Source of the DNA: Rhizobiales bacterium Ga0077556
GTDB taxonomy: Bacteria > Pseudomonadota > Alphaproteobacteria > Rhizobiales > Phreatobacteraceae
Assembly: GCA_001464235.1 (NCBI GenBank)
Contig: LNFH01000266.1
Span: 1 to 32,272 of the forward strand
Direction of reading: 5' to 3'
DNA length: 32,272 bases
In this document: in pieces, positions 10,794 to 20,512 of the stretch
How the letters are laid out: every line of letters begins with the position of its first letter
How positions within the stretch are numbered: position 1 is the first letter of the stretch
Made by a program: the position numbers and the translations under genes
The notes under the pieces: generated by a model
Databases searched by the model: none
Told to the model about the DNA's origin: nothing
What the model saw: the letters and a program-made list of their open reading frames with translations, nothing else

Positions 10794-10981
10794 GCCCTGC
10801 ACAGCCGAAGTGCGTCCTTCGAGGCTCGCTGCTCCGGACGATGCTGACGCATCGCCGGAGGCTCGCACCTCAGGATGAGGAGGGCGGACAACTGCATAAC
10901 CCGTTTCGATGGGACGCTCCGGCGATGCATCAGCATCAGCCGGCGGCGAGCCTCGAAGGACGCACTTCGGCTGTGCAGGGC
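10794..10981. repeat. Long imperfect inverted repeat with perfect 36-base outer arms
   Basis: The outer arms 10794-10829 and 10946-10981 are perfect reverse complements over 36 bases (GCCCTGCACAGCCGAAGTGC onward). Pairing resumes inward to 10860 and 10917 with a few mismatches and a two-base offset. The central 56 bases hold CACCTCAGGATGAGGAG. A related fragment lies at 14014-14046. Elements of this sort, with a CTTCGAGGCTCGC core, are scattered through intergenic regions of Bradyrhizobium-like genomes, and the match is from memory of that family. It has no coding capacity or transposase. It could fold into a long hairpin downstream of two minus-strand genes, or ahead of the M3 gene. Confidence 0.85.
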
Positions 10982-11011
10982 GGCGAGAGCCGCGTGTCGC
11001 CGCCCGCCCTT

Positions 11012-11455
11012 TCACAGCACGGTAGCGAGGCCCACCGGATAGAGCGCCCAGCCGCGCGTCGCGAGGTCGGCCGGGCTGTACCAGCCGGCCCGGCAGGCCT
11101 CGCCGTTCGATTCGGTGAAGCTGACCGTTCCGGCCGCGTAGAGCGTCTCGTCCAGAAGATCGATCTCGGCCACGAAGACGATCTCGTGGCCGGTTGCCCC
11201 TTCGTGCACGAACAGGTTCTCCAGCGCGTGCCAAGGCCCGCGGATGGCGATGGCGCAGCCGAGCTCCTCGCGGAACTCGCGATGCAGGGCCTCCTCGCGG
11301 GTCTGGCCGAAATCGATGGAGCCGCCGAGCGGCCGGACACCGGTGACCCGGCCGTCCGCCCCTGTGACCTCGGCGGCGAGGATTTGCGCGCCCCGGCGGG
11401 CGAGCCCCAGAACCTTCACGCTGATCTGCTGCGGAGGCGTCCAGACCGCGCTCAC
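11012..11455 (-). CDS. Nudix hydrolase
   Basis: A 147-residue Nudix-fold hydrolase (cleaves nucleoside diphosphate linked to X). The Nudix box is visible as GGSIDFGQTREEALH then REFREELGC. The invariant REUxEExGU part is intact, but the first box glutamate is Gln. It starts at a GTG (11455) that overlaps the TGA of the upstream dihydropyrimidinase gene (GTGA), so it is translationally coupled. The frame is open far upstream inside the dihydropyrimidinase gene in a non-native frame. The pairing with a pyrimidine-ring opening enzyme could mean nucleotide salvage or sanitation. The substrate is not known. Confidence 0.88.
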   Translation of the reverse strand: MSAVWTPPQQISVKVLGLARRGAQILAAEVTGADGRVTGVRPLGGSIDFGQTREEALHREFREELGCAIAIRGPWHALENLFVHEGATGHEIVFVAEIDLLDETLYAAGTVSFTESNGEACRAGWYSPADLATRGWALYPVGLATVL

Positions 11456-12933
11456 AGCACCTTGGCGCCGAAGTTCCGCGCCGGGTCCATGTCGGCGGTC
11501 AGCTTGCCCGTCGGCTCCGCCGCCCAGCCGCCGGTGCGCTTCATCCAGCGGCCCTCGCCCGGCTTGCCGGCGAGCGTGCCCTTCGACACCACCTCCCGGC
11601 CGCGCACCAGCACCGTCTCGGGCCAGCCCTTCACGGTGCGGCCGGCAAACGGCGTGTAGCCCGTCAGATCGTGCATCAGCGCGTCGGTGATGGTGACCGA
11701 CTTCTGCGGGTCCCAGATGGCGATGTCGGCGTCGAAGCCGGGCGCGATCTGGCCCTTGCCCGGCAGGTTGTAGATGGAGGCGGGCTGTGTCGCGGTCAGG
11801 GCGACGAACGCCTCGAGGCCACGGCCCGAGAATTCCGGCCGGCCCTGCGAGACCATGGCGTCGAACATCAGCGGCAGACGCACCTCCAGCCCCGGCAAGC
11901 CGTTGGCGATGGTCTTGAAATTCGCGTCCGGGCCGGCCGAGAGCTTGCCCGTCTCGTCGAAGCGGTAGGGCGCGTGGTCGGAGGTCACGGTCTGGAGGTC
12001 GCCCAGCGCCAGGGCCTGCCACAGCGCGTCCTGGTCCTCCTTTTCGCGCGGCGGCGGCGAACACATCCACTTGGCGCCCTCCATGCCCGGCTTGTCGAGG
12101 TCGTGACGGGTCATGAACAGGTATTGCGGGCAGGTCTCGGCGAAGACCTTCAGGCCCTGCGCCCGCGCGTCGCGCACCACCTTCGCGCCTTCCGCGGTGG
12201 AGACGTGGAAGATCATGATCGGCTGGTCGATCAGCTCGGAGAGCGCGACGAGCCGCGTGAAGGCTTCCGACTCCGAACCGCGCGGGTGGCTGATGGCGTG
12301 GTACTTCGGCGCCACATAGCCCTTCTTGACCAGCCGCTTGCCCATCCAGGAGATCATGCCGTGGTTCTCGGCATGGACGCAGACCAGCGCGCCGTTCTCA
12401 CGCGCCGTCAGGAGCACGTCGAGCAGCGGCTCGTCGTCGACCTTGATGAGGTCGTAGGTCATGAAGATCTTCACCGAGGCGTGGCCCTCGCCGATCAGCT
12501 CGGGAAGATCCTTGGAGATGGTCTTCTCGTCGGGGTTCGCGACGATCAGGTGGAAGGCGTAGTCGATCAGCGAGCCGCGCTTCGCCAGAACCGCATAGTC
12601 GTCGACGACCTTGCGCAGGTCCTTGCCGCGATGCTGGGCGGCGAAGGAGATGACCGACGTGTTGCCGCCGAAGGCCGCCGAGGTGGTGGCGCTCTCGAAG
12701 GTGTCGGCGTTGAGCAGCCCGCCGGCCGAGACCTGCTCGATATGGGTGTGGGTGTCGATGCCGCCCGGCAGGACGAACTTCCCCGTCGCGTCGATCTCGC
12801 GTGCGCCGGCATCGAGGCCGAGGCCGATCGCCGCCACCTTGCCGTCGCGGATGCCGACATCGGCGGCATAGCGTCCGCTCGCCGCCCCCACGGTTCCGCC
12901 GCGGATGACGAGGTCGAAGGGCGAGGCAGGCAT
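11452..12933 (-). CDS. hydA: Dihydropyrimidinase / D-hydantoinase
   Basis: A 493-residue cyclic amidohydrolase that opens the ring of 5,6-dihydropyrimidines or hydantoins to N-carbamoyl amino acids. All binuclear-zinc ligands of the family are in place: H62 and H64 (GIDTHTHIEQ), carboxylated K155 (ASVKIFMTYD), H187 (CVHAEN), H243 (FHVSTAEG) and D319 (TSDHAPY). The length is normal. The ATG at 12933 follows GGAG-like sequence and gives the expected N-terminal small beta domain (LVIRGGTV). Nudix is coupled downstream, and a hydantoin racemase gene diverges 71 bases away. No N-carbamoylase gene is present, so the pathway would need to be completed elsewhere. Confidence 0.95.
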   Translation of the reverse strand: MPASPFDLVIRGGTVGAASGRYAADVGIRDGKVAAIGLGLDAGAREIDATGKFVLPGGIDTHTHIEQVSAGGLLNADTFESATTSAAFGGNTSVISFAAQHRGKDLRKVVDDYAVLAKRGSLIDYAFHLIVANPDEKTISKDLPELIGEGHASVKIFMTYDLIKVDDEPLLDVLLTARENGALVCVHAENHGMISWMGKRLVKKGYVAPKYHAISHPRGSESEAFTRLVALSELIDQPIMIFHVSTAEGAKVVRDARAQGLKVFAETCPQYLFMTRHDLDKPGMEGAKWMCSPPPREKEDQDALWQALALGDLQTVTSDHAPYRFDETGKLSAGPDANFKTIANGLPGLEVRLPLMFDAMVSQGRPEFSGRGLEAFVALTATQPASIYNLPGKGQIAPGFDADIAIWDPQKSVTITDALMHDLTGYTPFAGRTVKGWPETVLVRGREVVSKGTLAGKPGEGRWMKRTGGWAAEPTGKLTADMDPARNFGAKVL

Positions 12934-13004
12934 GTCGTGCTCCGGCTGGACGGGAGAAATTTCCGGCCCGACAATAGACCGACCCAGAGCCGAAGCGGAA
13001 CCTC

Positions 13005-13664
13005 ATGGCACGCAGACCCCGTATCCTCGTCATCAACCCCAATTCCAACGAGGCCGTCACCGAGGGCCTTCGCCAGGCGGTGAAGCCGCTGACCTGGGCC
13101 GACGGGCCGGAGATCGTCTGCGAGACGCTGGCCGAGGGACCCTTCGGCGTCGAGACGCAGGAGCACGTGGAGAGCGTCACCCTGCCGCTGCGCCGCAAGG
13201 TGGAATCGACCAACGACGCCGACGCCTTCATCATCGCCTGCTATTCCGACCCCGGCCTGTTCGTCGCCCGCGAGGGCACCAGCCGCCCGGTCTTCGGCAT
13301 CGCCGAATGCGGCGTGCTGACCGCCCTCTCCCGCGCCGACCGCTTCGGCGTCATCGCCATCAAGTCACGCTCCATTCCCCGCCACATCCGCTATCTCCGC
13401 CAGATGGGGCTGATGGAGCGGCTCGCCGGCGAGCGGCCGCTGGAAATGTCGGTGGCCGAAACTGCCTCGGGCGACGGCACGCTCGCCCGCATGATCACCG
13501 TCGGCCGCGAGCTGAAGGACCTCGACGGCGCCGGCGCCATCGTCATGGGCTGCGCCGGCATGGCCCGGCACCGGAAGCCGCTGGAGGACGCGCTGGGCAT
13601 CCCGGTGATCGACCCGACGCAAGCCGCGGTGACCATGGCCATCGGCACGCTGGCGGTGGGGTGA
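13005..13664 (+). CDS. Hydantoin racemase (aspartate/glutamate racemase superfamily)
   Basis: A 219-residue enzyme of the Asp/Glu/hydantoin racemase superfamily. Two catalytic cysteines are seen: C79 (FIIACYSDPG) and C183 (VMGCAGMA), one for each face of the substrate. The start RILVINPNSNEAVTE matches hydantoin racemases. It converts D- and L-5-substituted hydantoins, so a dihydropyrimidinase can use both. The divergent position opposite hydA supports this role. CGGAA lies 7 bases before the ATG. Maleate isomerase or allantoin racemase activity is an alternative for this fold. Confidence 0.9.
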   Translation: MARRPRILVINPNSNEAVTEGLRQAVKPLTWADGPEIVCETLAEGPFGVETQEHVESVTLPLRRKVESTNDADAFIIACYSDPGLFVAREGTSRPVFGIAECGVLTALSRADRFGVIAIKSRSIPRHIRYLRQMGLMERLAGERPLEMSVAETASGDGTLARMITVGRELKDLDGAGAIVMGCAGMARHRKPLEDALGIPVIDPTQAAVTMAIGTLAVG

Positions 13665-13736
13665 GGCGGGGGGCACAACGGCGGCGCAGCCTCCTCTCCC
13701 CGGCAATCGAACCTTTTCGCCTCGCCCCGGGTGGCC

Positions 13737-13826
13737 GGGCTCCTCCTTCACCTCTCCCCGCATGGCGGGCTCCACTTTCACCTCTCCCCGCGTGGCGGGG
13801 CACCACCTTCACCTCTCCCCGGCGGG
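13737..13826. repeat. Three tandem ~30-base units (TTCACCTCTCCCCG core)
   Basis: Units begin at 13737, 13767 and 13797, each carrying TTCACCTCTCCCCG. The first two differ at only a few positions, and the third runs into the palindromic element that follows. The exact 30-base period suggests local duplication of one arm of the palindrome. Confidence 0.8.
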
Positions 13827-13933
13827 GAGAGGTCGACGAGCGCAGCGAGGCGGGTGAGGGGGAGAGCGAAAGACAGAGGGGAACTTGCCCCCTCACCCGG
13901 CCTTCGGCCGACCTCTCCCCGCCGGGGAGAGGT
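13811..13933. repeat. Paired palindromes, RIME-like intergenic mosaic element
   Basis: Two palindromes, ACCTCTCCCC then GGGGAGAGGT with 3-base loops, lie at 13811-13833 and 13911-13933, exactly 100 bases apart. Between them CGGGTGAGGGGG (13851-13862) pairs perfectly with CCCCCTCACCCG (13888-13899). The core CCTTCGGCCGACCTCTCC is typical of palindromic intergenic elements seen in rhizobial genomes (RIME class); the name is from memory, not a search. RNA from this region would fold strongly. Confidence 0.8.
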
Positions 13934-14013
13934 GACGGGCGCCTCACCCGCATCGCGATCACCCGATGCCAGTCGTCGTGCCGCGTTTCTGAGCGCGTGA
14001 GCCAATCGGCGAA

Positions 14014-14046
14014 CGAGCCTCGAAGGACGCACTTGCGCTATGCGGG
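14014..14046. repeat. Partial copy of the 10794-10981 repeat
   Basis: CGAGCCTCGAAGGACGCACT matches an arm of the inverted repeat near 10948, then diverges into TGCGCTATGCGGGA. It is a degenerate or truncated member of the same family. This shows the element is a dispersed repeat in this genome. Confidence 0.7.
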
Positions 14047-14245
14047 ACGCGGCTGTTGCGCGCGGTCACCGGGGGCTGCTAGGGGATGGCCGAGGCTGAT
14101 ACGGCCTGCCGCTCGCGCCCGTCCCCGGGTCCGGTGAACGTGTCGACGACCGAACGCTCTTCCCCGATCCCTCCGCGGACAGGCGAAGCGTCAGCAATGC
14201 GAGCCCTGACCCCGATCGCCTGAACATGTGAGAGGATCGGCAACG

Positions 14246-14806
14246 ATGCGTTCGTTCCGTGATGCCAAGGCCATGGCCAAGACCCTGCGTGAGGCGCTGG
14301 CCGCCCAATCCCACGACATTCCCCACGCCCTCGCCCTCGAACTGGTGGCCAAACAGTTCGGCCTCGCCGACTGGAACACGCTCGCCGCGCGGGTCGACGC
14401 CGCGTCCCCCGCGCCCGCCGCAGAGCCTCCCGGCATCGCCATCCGCCCCGCCATTCCCGTCATCCGCTCCTTCGACGAGGCCAAGGCGCGCGAGTTCTAC
14501 TGCGACTTCCTCGGCCTCGCCGTCGACTGGGACTACCGCGCCCACCCCTCGGCTCCGCTCTACATGCAGCTCTCGCGCGGCGATCTGCTGATCCACCTCA
14601 CCGAACACCACGGCGACGCCAGCCCCGGGGCGACCTGCTTCGTGCGGATGAGCGGCATCCGGGAGTTCCACGCGGAGCTGCGGGCGAAGAAGTACCGCTA
14701 CAACCGGCCCGGGCTCGAGCAGATGGACTGGGGGCTGGAGGTGACGGTGAACGACCCCTTCGGCAACCGCATCCGCTTCTGCGAACAGAACGCCCACGGC
14801 GTCTGA
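14246..14806 (+). CDS. Glyoxalase/bleomycin-resistance fold protein with helical N-terminal domain
   Basis: A 186-residue protein. The first ~50 residues ([18 protein letters not shown], then [19 protein letters not shown]) form a helical domain often fused to glyoxalases in alphaproteobacteria. Residues about 65-180 form a vicinal-oxygen-chelate fold, with [24 protein letters not shown] and [13 protein letters not shown]. Residues H, E and D in the second half may bind metal or drug. The ATG at 14246 is preferred because AGAGGA lies 9 bases upstream. A GTG at 14228 would add six residues. The substrate is unknown. The gene stands 44 bases before yejB. Confidence 0.88.
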   Translation: MRSFRDAKAMAKTLREALAAQSHDIPHALALELVAKQFGLADWNTLAARVDAASPAPAAEPPGIAIRPAIPVIRSFDEAKAREFYCDFLGLAVDWDYRAHPSAPLYMQLSRGDLLIHLTEHHGDASPGATCFVRMSGIREFHAELRAKKYRYNRPGLEQMDWGLEVTVNDPFGNRIRFCEQNAHGV

Positions 14807-14850
14807 CGGCGGCTATTGACGGCTCACTCCGCACACACGAGTCTGCCGCC

Positions 14851-15945
14851 ATGCTGACCTACATCATCCGGCGCATTCTGCTCATGATCCCGACCATCCT
14901 CGGGATCATGCTGATCTCCTTCCTCGTGGTGCAGTTCGCGCCGGGCGGGCCGGTGGAGCGCGTCATCGCCCAGCTCACCGGCAACGACGTCTCGGCGACG
15001 CAGCGTGTCTCGGGCGGCGGGGCGGACGCCGCCCAGGCGACCGCGGCGGAGGCCGCCAACAGCACCTATCGCGGCGCCCAGGGGCTCGACCCGCAGTTCA
15101 TCGCCCAGCTCGAGAAGCAGTTCGGCTTCGACAAGCCGGCCCACGAGCGCTTCCTCCTGATGATCTGGAACTATGCCCGCTTCGATTTCGGCAAGAGCTA
15201 TTTCCGCGACGTCTCGGTGCTGCAGCTCATCGGCGAAAAGCTCCCCGTCTCCATCTCGCTCGGGCTCTGGCTGACGCTGCTGACCTATCTCGTCTCCATC
15301 CCGCTCGGCATCCGCAAGGCGATGAAGGACGGCTCGCGCTTCGACGTCTGGACCTCGGCGATCATCATCATCGGCTATGCGATCCCCGGCTTCCTCTTCG
15401 CCATCCTGCTGATCGTGCTCTTCGCCGGCGGCTCCTTCCTCGACTGGTTCCCGCTGCGCGGCCTCTGGTCGGACAACTGGGCGGAGCTGAGCCTCGGCCA
15501 GAAGATCCTCGACTATCTCTGGCACCTCGCCCTGCCGCTCACCGCCATGGCGCTCGGCGCCTTCGCCACCATGACGCTGCTGACCAAGAACTCGTTCCTC
15601 GACGAGATCCGCAAGCAGTACGTGATGACGGCCCGCGCCAAGGGCCTCGACGAGACCCAGGTGCTCTACGGCCACGTCTTCCGCAACGCCATGCTCATCG
15701 TCATCGCCGGCTTTCCCGGCGCCTTCGTCCATGCCTTCTTCACGGGGTCCCTGCTGATCGAGACGATCTTCTCCCTCGACGGCCTCGGCCTCCTCGGCTT
15801 CGAGAGCGTGCTGAACCGCGACTACCCCGTGGTCTTCGCGACGCTCTTCATCTTCTCGCTCGTCGGCCTGGTGGTGAACCTCATCTCGGACCTCATGTAC
15901 ACCTGGGTCGATCCGCGCATCGACTTCGAGGCGCGGGAGGTCTGA
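14851..15945 (+). CDS. yejB: Peptide/microcin-C-type ABC transporter permease YejB
   Basis: A 364-residue inner-membrane permease of the DppB/YejB group. The N-terminal helix starts [15 protein letters not shown]. Then comes the YejB-type periplasmic stretch (about 50-80, rich in Ala, Gly and Gln), followed by four or five membrane helices. The cytoplasmic EAA-like loop is in [22 protein letters not shown], where the ATPase docks. The YejABEF system takes up peptides and related compounds such as microcin C. yejE follows after 2 bases. No yejA binding-protein gene precedes it in the window. Confidence 0.95.
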   Translation: MLTYIIRRILLMIPTILGIMLISFLVVQFAPGGPVERVIAQLTGNDVSATQRVSGGGADAAQATAAEAANSTYRGAQGLDPQFIAQLEKQFGFDKPAHERFLLMIWNYARFDFGKSYFRDVSVLQLIGEKLPVSISLGLWLTLLTYLVSIPLGIRKAMKDGSRFDVWTSAIIIIGYAIPGFLFAILLIVLFAGGSFLDWFPLRGLWSDNWAELSLGQKILDYLWHLALPLTAMALGAFATMTLLTKNSFLDEIRKQYVMTARAKGLDETQVLYGHVFRNAMLIVIAGFPGAFVHAFFTGSLLIETIFSLDGLGLLGFESVLNRDYPVVFATLFIFSLVGLVVNLISDLMYTWVDPRIDFEAREV

Positions 15946-15947
15946 CG

Positions 15948-17114
15948 ATGAGCACCGCCGTCCTGCGACAGGCCGACAGCGCGCCGGCCCGCCCCTTCCT
16001 CTCGCCGCTCAACCAGCGCCGCCTGGCCAATTTCCGCGCCAACCGCCGCGGGCTGTGGAGCCTCAGGCTCTTCCTGCTCCTGTTCGCGGTGACCCTCTTC
16101 GCCGAGCTCATCGCCAACGACCGGCCGCTCTTCATCCGGCTCGAGGGGCAGAACTTCTTCCCCGCCCTCGTCAGCTATTCGGAGAAGCAGCTCGGCGGCG
16201 AGTTCGAGACACCGGCGGACTACAAGGACCCGTTTCTGCTCGACCATTTCGACGCGAAGCAGGCCTTCGTCCTCTGGCCCCTGGTCCGGCACAACTACGC
16301 CTCCACCGTGAAGGACCCGGTGACGCCCTTCCCCTCGGCACCGACCTGGGCCCAGCGCGAGAGGCTTCCCGACTGCGCGGCGGCGCGGGCGAAGCCGCGG
16401 GGCGAACGGCCGCAGGGCGCGAGCTACTGCGAACTCGGCAACTGGAACTGGCTCGGCACCGACGACCAGGGCCGCGACGTGCTCGCCCGCGTCATCTACG
16501 GCTTCCGCATCTCCGTGCTCTTCGGCCTCGCCCTGACGATCATCTCGTCGCTGGTCGGCATCGCGGCAGGCGCCGTCCAGGGCTATTTCGGCGGCTGGAC
16601 GGATCTTCTGTTCCAGCGCTTCATCGAGATCTGGACCGCCATTCCCTCGCTCTATCTCCTGCTCATCATCTCCTCGGTGCTGGCCCCGAGCTTCTTCGTG
16701 CTCCTCGGCATCCTGCTGCTCTTCTCCTGGGTGACGCTGGTCGCCGTCGTGCGCGCCGAGTTCCTGCGGGCCCGCAACTTCGAATATGTCAACGCGGCAC
16801 GGGCGCTCGGCATCGCCTCCTCCACCATCATGGTCCGCCACCTCCTGCCCAACGCCATGGTGGCGACCATCACCTTCATGCCTTTCGTCCTCTCGGGCAG
16901 CGTCATGACCCTCACCGCCCTCGACTTCCTCGGCTTCGGCCTGCCCGTCGGCTCGCCCTCGCTCGGCGAGCTCCTGCAGCAGGGCAAGTCCAATCTCCAG
17001 GCGCCCTGGCTGGCACTCACCGGCTTCTGCACGCTCGCCGTCATGCTCTCGCTGCTCATCTTCGTCGGCGAGGCGGTGCGCGACGCCTTCGACCCGCGCA
17101 AGACCTTCGCGTGA
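15948..17114 (+). CDS. yejE: Peptide/microcin-C-type ABC transporter permease YejE
   Basis: A 388-residue permease of the DppC/YejE type, partner of YejB. After a cytoplasmic N-terminus (PLNQRRLANFRANRRG) and a first helix, a long periplasmic insert of about 130 residues follows, typical of YejE. Then come WLGTDDQGRDVLARVIYG and the C-terminal membrane core. The EAA loop is in NAARALGIASSTIMVRHLLPNAM. GGGAGG lies about 8 bases before its ATG. The gene is followed after 20 bases by an antitoxin-like gene rather than by yejF, which is unusual. Confidence 0.95.
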   Translation: MSTAVLRQADSAPARPFLSPLNQRRLANFRANRRGLWSLRLFLLLFAVTLFAELIANDRPLFIRLEGQNFFPALVSYSEKQLGGEFETPADYKDPFLLDHFDAKQAFVLWPLVRHNYASTVKDPVTPFPSAPTWAQRERLPDCAAARAKPRGERPQGASYCELGNWNWLGTDDQGRDVLARVIYGFRISVLFGLALTIISSLVGIAAGAVQGYFGGWTDLLFQRFIEIWTAIPSLYLLLIISSVLAPSFFVLLGILLLFSWVTLVAVVRAEFLRARNFEYVNAARALGIASSTIMVRHLLPNAMVATITFMPFVLSGSVMTLTALDFLGFGLPVGSPSLGELLQQGKSNLQAPWLALTGFCTLAVMLSLLIFVGEAVRDAFDPRKTFA

Positions 17115-17134
17115 GGCTGTGATAAGCTTTCCCC

Positions 17135-17455
17135 ATGAACGAAGTGGTCCGAAAGCTCGCGTCGGTGGGGGACCTTCCCGAGGCGCTTCGGGAGGGTTTC
17201 GATCCGGCGCGCCCGGTCGAGATCGTGCAGTCCGTGCAGGAGGACCGCCACCGCGGCACGGACCCATCCGAGGAGATGGCGGCACGGCGGCAGCGGGCTC
17301 AGGACTGGCTCGACAGCCTGCGCGCGGCGCGCGGCGACCGGCCGCCGGCGTTCCGCTCCATGGACGAGATCGTCGATTACGTGCGGGCCGTCCGGGACGG
17401 CGGAGACCTTTCCAGATGGCTTGGCGATCCGCCTATCTCGACGCCAACGCGGTGA
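17135..17455 (+). CDS. Small antitoxin-like protein upstream of a PIN-domain gene
   Basis: A 106-residue charged protein with no fold I can name. It is rich in Arg, Asp and Glu, is likely helical in the middle (about 48-66), and its C-terminus has MDEIVDYVRAVRDGGDLSRW, a form seen in antitoxins of PIN toxins. It overlaps the PIN gene by 40 bases in another frame, the usual order and spacing of type II toxin-antitoxin pairs. The ATG has no clear Shine-Dalgarno site. It lies inside the yejBE-yejF operon. A DNA-binding domain cannot be confirmed by eye. Confidence 0.75.
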   Translation: MNEVVRKLASVGDLPEALREGFDPARPVEIVQSVQEDRHRGTDPSEEMAARRQRAQDWLDSLRAARGDRPPAFRSMDEIVDYVRAVRDGGDLSRWLGDPPISTPTR

Positions 17456-17846
17456 TCGGCGCTCTCGAGAGAGACGATGGCCTGCAGTTCTCCGCCCTGC
17501 TCGACATCGCCCAGGTGGCCGATTTCTACACCAGCGAGATTACCCTCCACGAGGTGCTGGTCCACCCCCTCCGGCGCGGCGACCGCAATCTGGCCGCGGC
17601 CTTCAGCGCCTGGTTCGACACGGGATCGATGCTGACGGTCGTGCCGGTGTCGCGCCCGGTGCTCATCCGCGCCGCAGAACTTCGCGCCGGCTCGAGCATG
17701 AAGATGCCCGATGCGATCCACGTCGCCAGCGCCGACCTGTCGAACTGCGACGCAGTCGTCTCGCACGATCGGCGCCTCCACCTTCCGCCCCCGCTGGAAC
17801 GGCTCGACCCGACCCCGCGTGCCCTGGACGAATGGCTCCGCCGGAC

Positions 17847-17850
<4 letters not shown>
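17416..17850 (+). CDS. PIN-domain ribonuclease toxin (VapC-like)
   Basis: A 144-residue PIN-fold protein. The acidic active-site set is present: D9 (YLDANAVI), E46 (TLHEVLV), D99 (KMPDAIHVASA) and D118 (VSHDRRL). With Mg2+ this is expected to make it an endoribonuclease, as in VapC toxins. GGAG lies about 10 bases before the ATG. Its stop codon overlaps the yejF ATG (ATGA), so translation of the ABC ATPase is coupled to it. Whether it is toxic is not known from sequence. Confidence 0.88.
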
Positions 17851-19477
<1,627 letters not shown>

Positions 19478-19481
<4 letters not shown>

Positions 19482-20416
19482 ATACCCTGCTTCTCGGTAT
19501 CGGCGCCTGGGACCCGGAACCCTGGCGCGCCCGTTTCCAGGCGGTGCTGCCCGGCTGGCAGGTGGTCCTGCCCGGCGAGATCTTCGACCGCCGCGCCGTG
19601 CGCTATGCCGCGGCCTGGAAGCAGCCCGAGGGCACCTTCGCCGACCTGCCGCTGCTCGACGCGATCTTCTCCCTCGGCGCCGGCGTCGACCACCTGTTCA
19701 AGGACCGGCGGCTGCCCGAGGGCGTGCCCGTGGTCCGCGTCGTCGATCCCGACCTCACCACGCGCATGTCCGAATATGTGGTCATGCACTGCCTCATGGC
19801 CCTGCGGAGGGTGCGCGTCTATGACGGCTTCCAGCGCGAGCGCAAATGGATCGACCTGCGCGACCAGCCGCAGGCGAGCGACATCCGCGTCGGCCTGCTC
19901 GGCATGGGCGTACTCGGCCAGGACGCCGCCGCCAAGCTGAAGACCATGGGCTTCCAGGTCGCCGGCTGGAGCCGCCGCGATGGCGTCGCCATGCATCACG
20001 GGGCGGAGGGCCTCGACGCGCTCGTCGCGGCCTCCGACATCCTCGTCGCCATGATGCCGCTGACCGCCGACACCGCGGGCATCCTCGACGCGAAGCTCTT
20101 CTCCAGGCTGCCGAAGGCAGAGGCCATCGGCGGCCCCGTGCTGATCAACGTCGGTCGCGGCGGCCTGCAGAACGAGGCCGACATCCTCGCGGCGCTTGAG
20201 AGCGGCACCCTCGGGACCGCGGTCCTCGACGTCTTCCAGACCGAGCCCCTTCCCGAGGACAGCCCGCTCTGGTCGCACCCACACGTGACGGTGACGCCGC
20301 ACAATTCGGCGATCTCCTCGCCCCCGGCCATCGCCGCCTATGTCGCCGCCCAGATCAGGGCGCACATGGATGGCCAGCCGCTGGTGAACGTCGTCGACCC
20401 CGCGCACGGCTATTGA
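19478..20416 (+). CDS. ghrA: 2-hydroxyacid dehydrogenase, GhrA-like (glyoxylate/hydroxypyruvate reductase)
   Basis: A 312-residue D-isomer specific 2-hydroxyacid dehydrogenase. The Rossmann motif is VGLLGMGVLGQDAA (about 130-143), the catalytic arginine lies in LINVGRGG, and the active-site His in VTVTPHNSA. The N-terminal part (MNTLLLGIGAWDPEPW) resembles GhrA, which reduces glyoxylate and hydroxypyruvate. The GTG start overlaps the yejF stop. The coupling suggests it acts with the transporter, for example in peptide or hydroxyacid use, but this is inference. Its exact substrate is not shown. Confidence 0.9.
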
Positions 20417-20445
20417 TACAAATTTCCCTAGGGTAAGCTAAGCTG

Positions 20446-20466
20446 CCGTGCCAGAACGGTTTTTTT
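20446..20466 (+). terminator. Possible weak intrinsic terminator of the yej operon
   Basis: CCGT and ACGG pair across a six-base loop and are followed at once by seven T residues (20460-20466), in an AT-rich gap. The stem is very short, so termination efficiency would be low. The placement after ghrA and before the chemotaxis gene fits. Confidence 0.4.
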
Positions 20467-20512
20467 CCGGGCGGCATATGATACCTTAGGAGTAAATTTA
20501 CGCAGGTCTCAG

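Larger units (their letters stand above)
13665..14245. other. Gene-free region of about 580 bases with several repeats
   Basis: No credible coding sequence lies here. The left half holds tandem 30-base units and paired palindromes (13737-13933). A fragment of the 10794-10981 repeat lies at 14014-14046. From about 14047 to 14245 I see nothing besides ribosome-binding sequence for the next gene. Stop-free stretches in this region are a by-product of GC richness and repeats. Confidence 0.7.

Noticed and set aside
15822-17285. Long minus-strand open frame across yejE and the antitoxin-like gene
   Set aside because: Its translation is a low-complexity Glu/Gly/Arg sequence. yejE on the plus strand has clear motifs.
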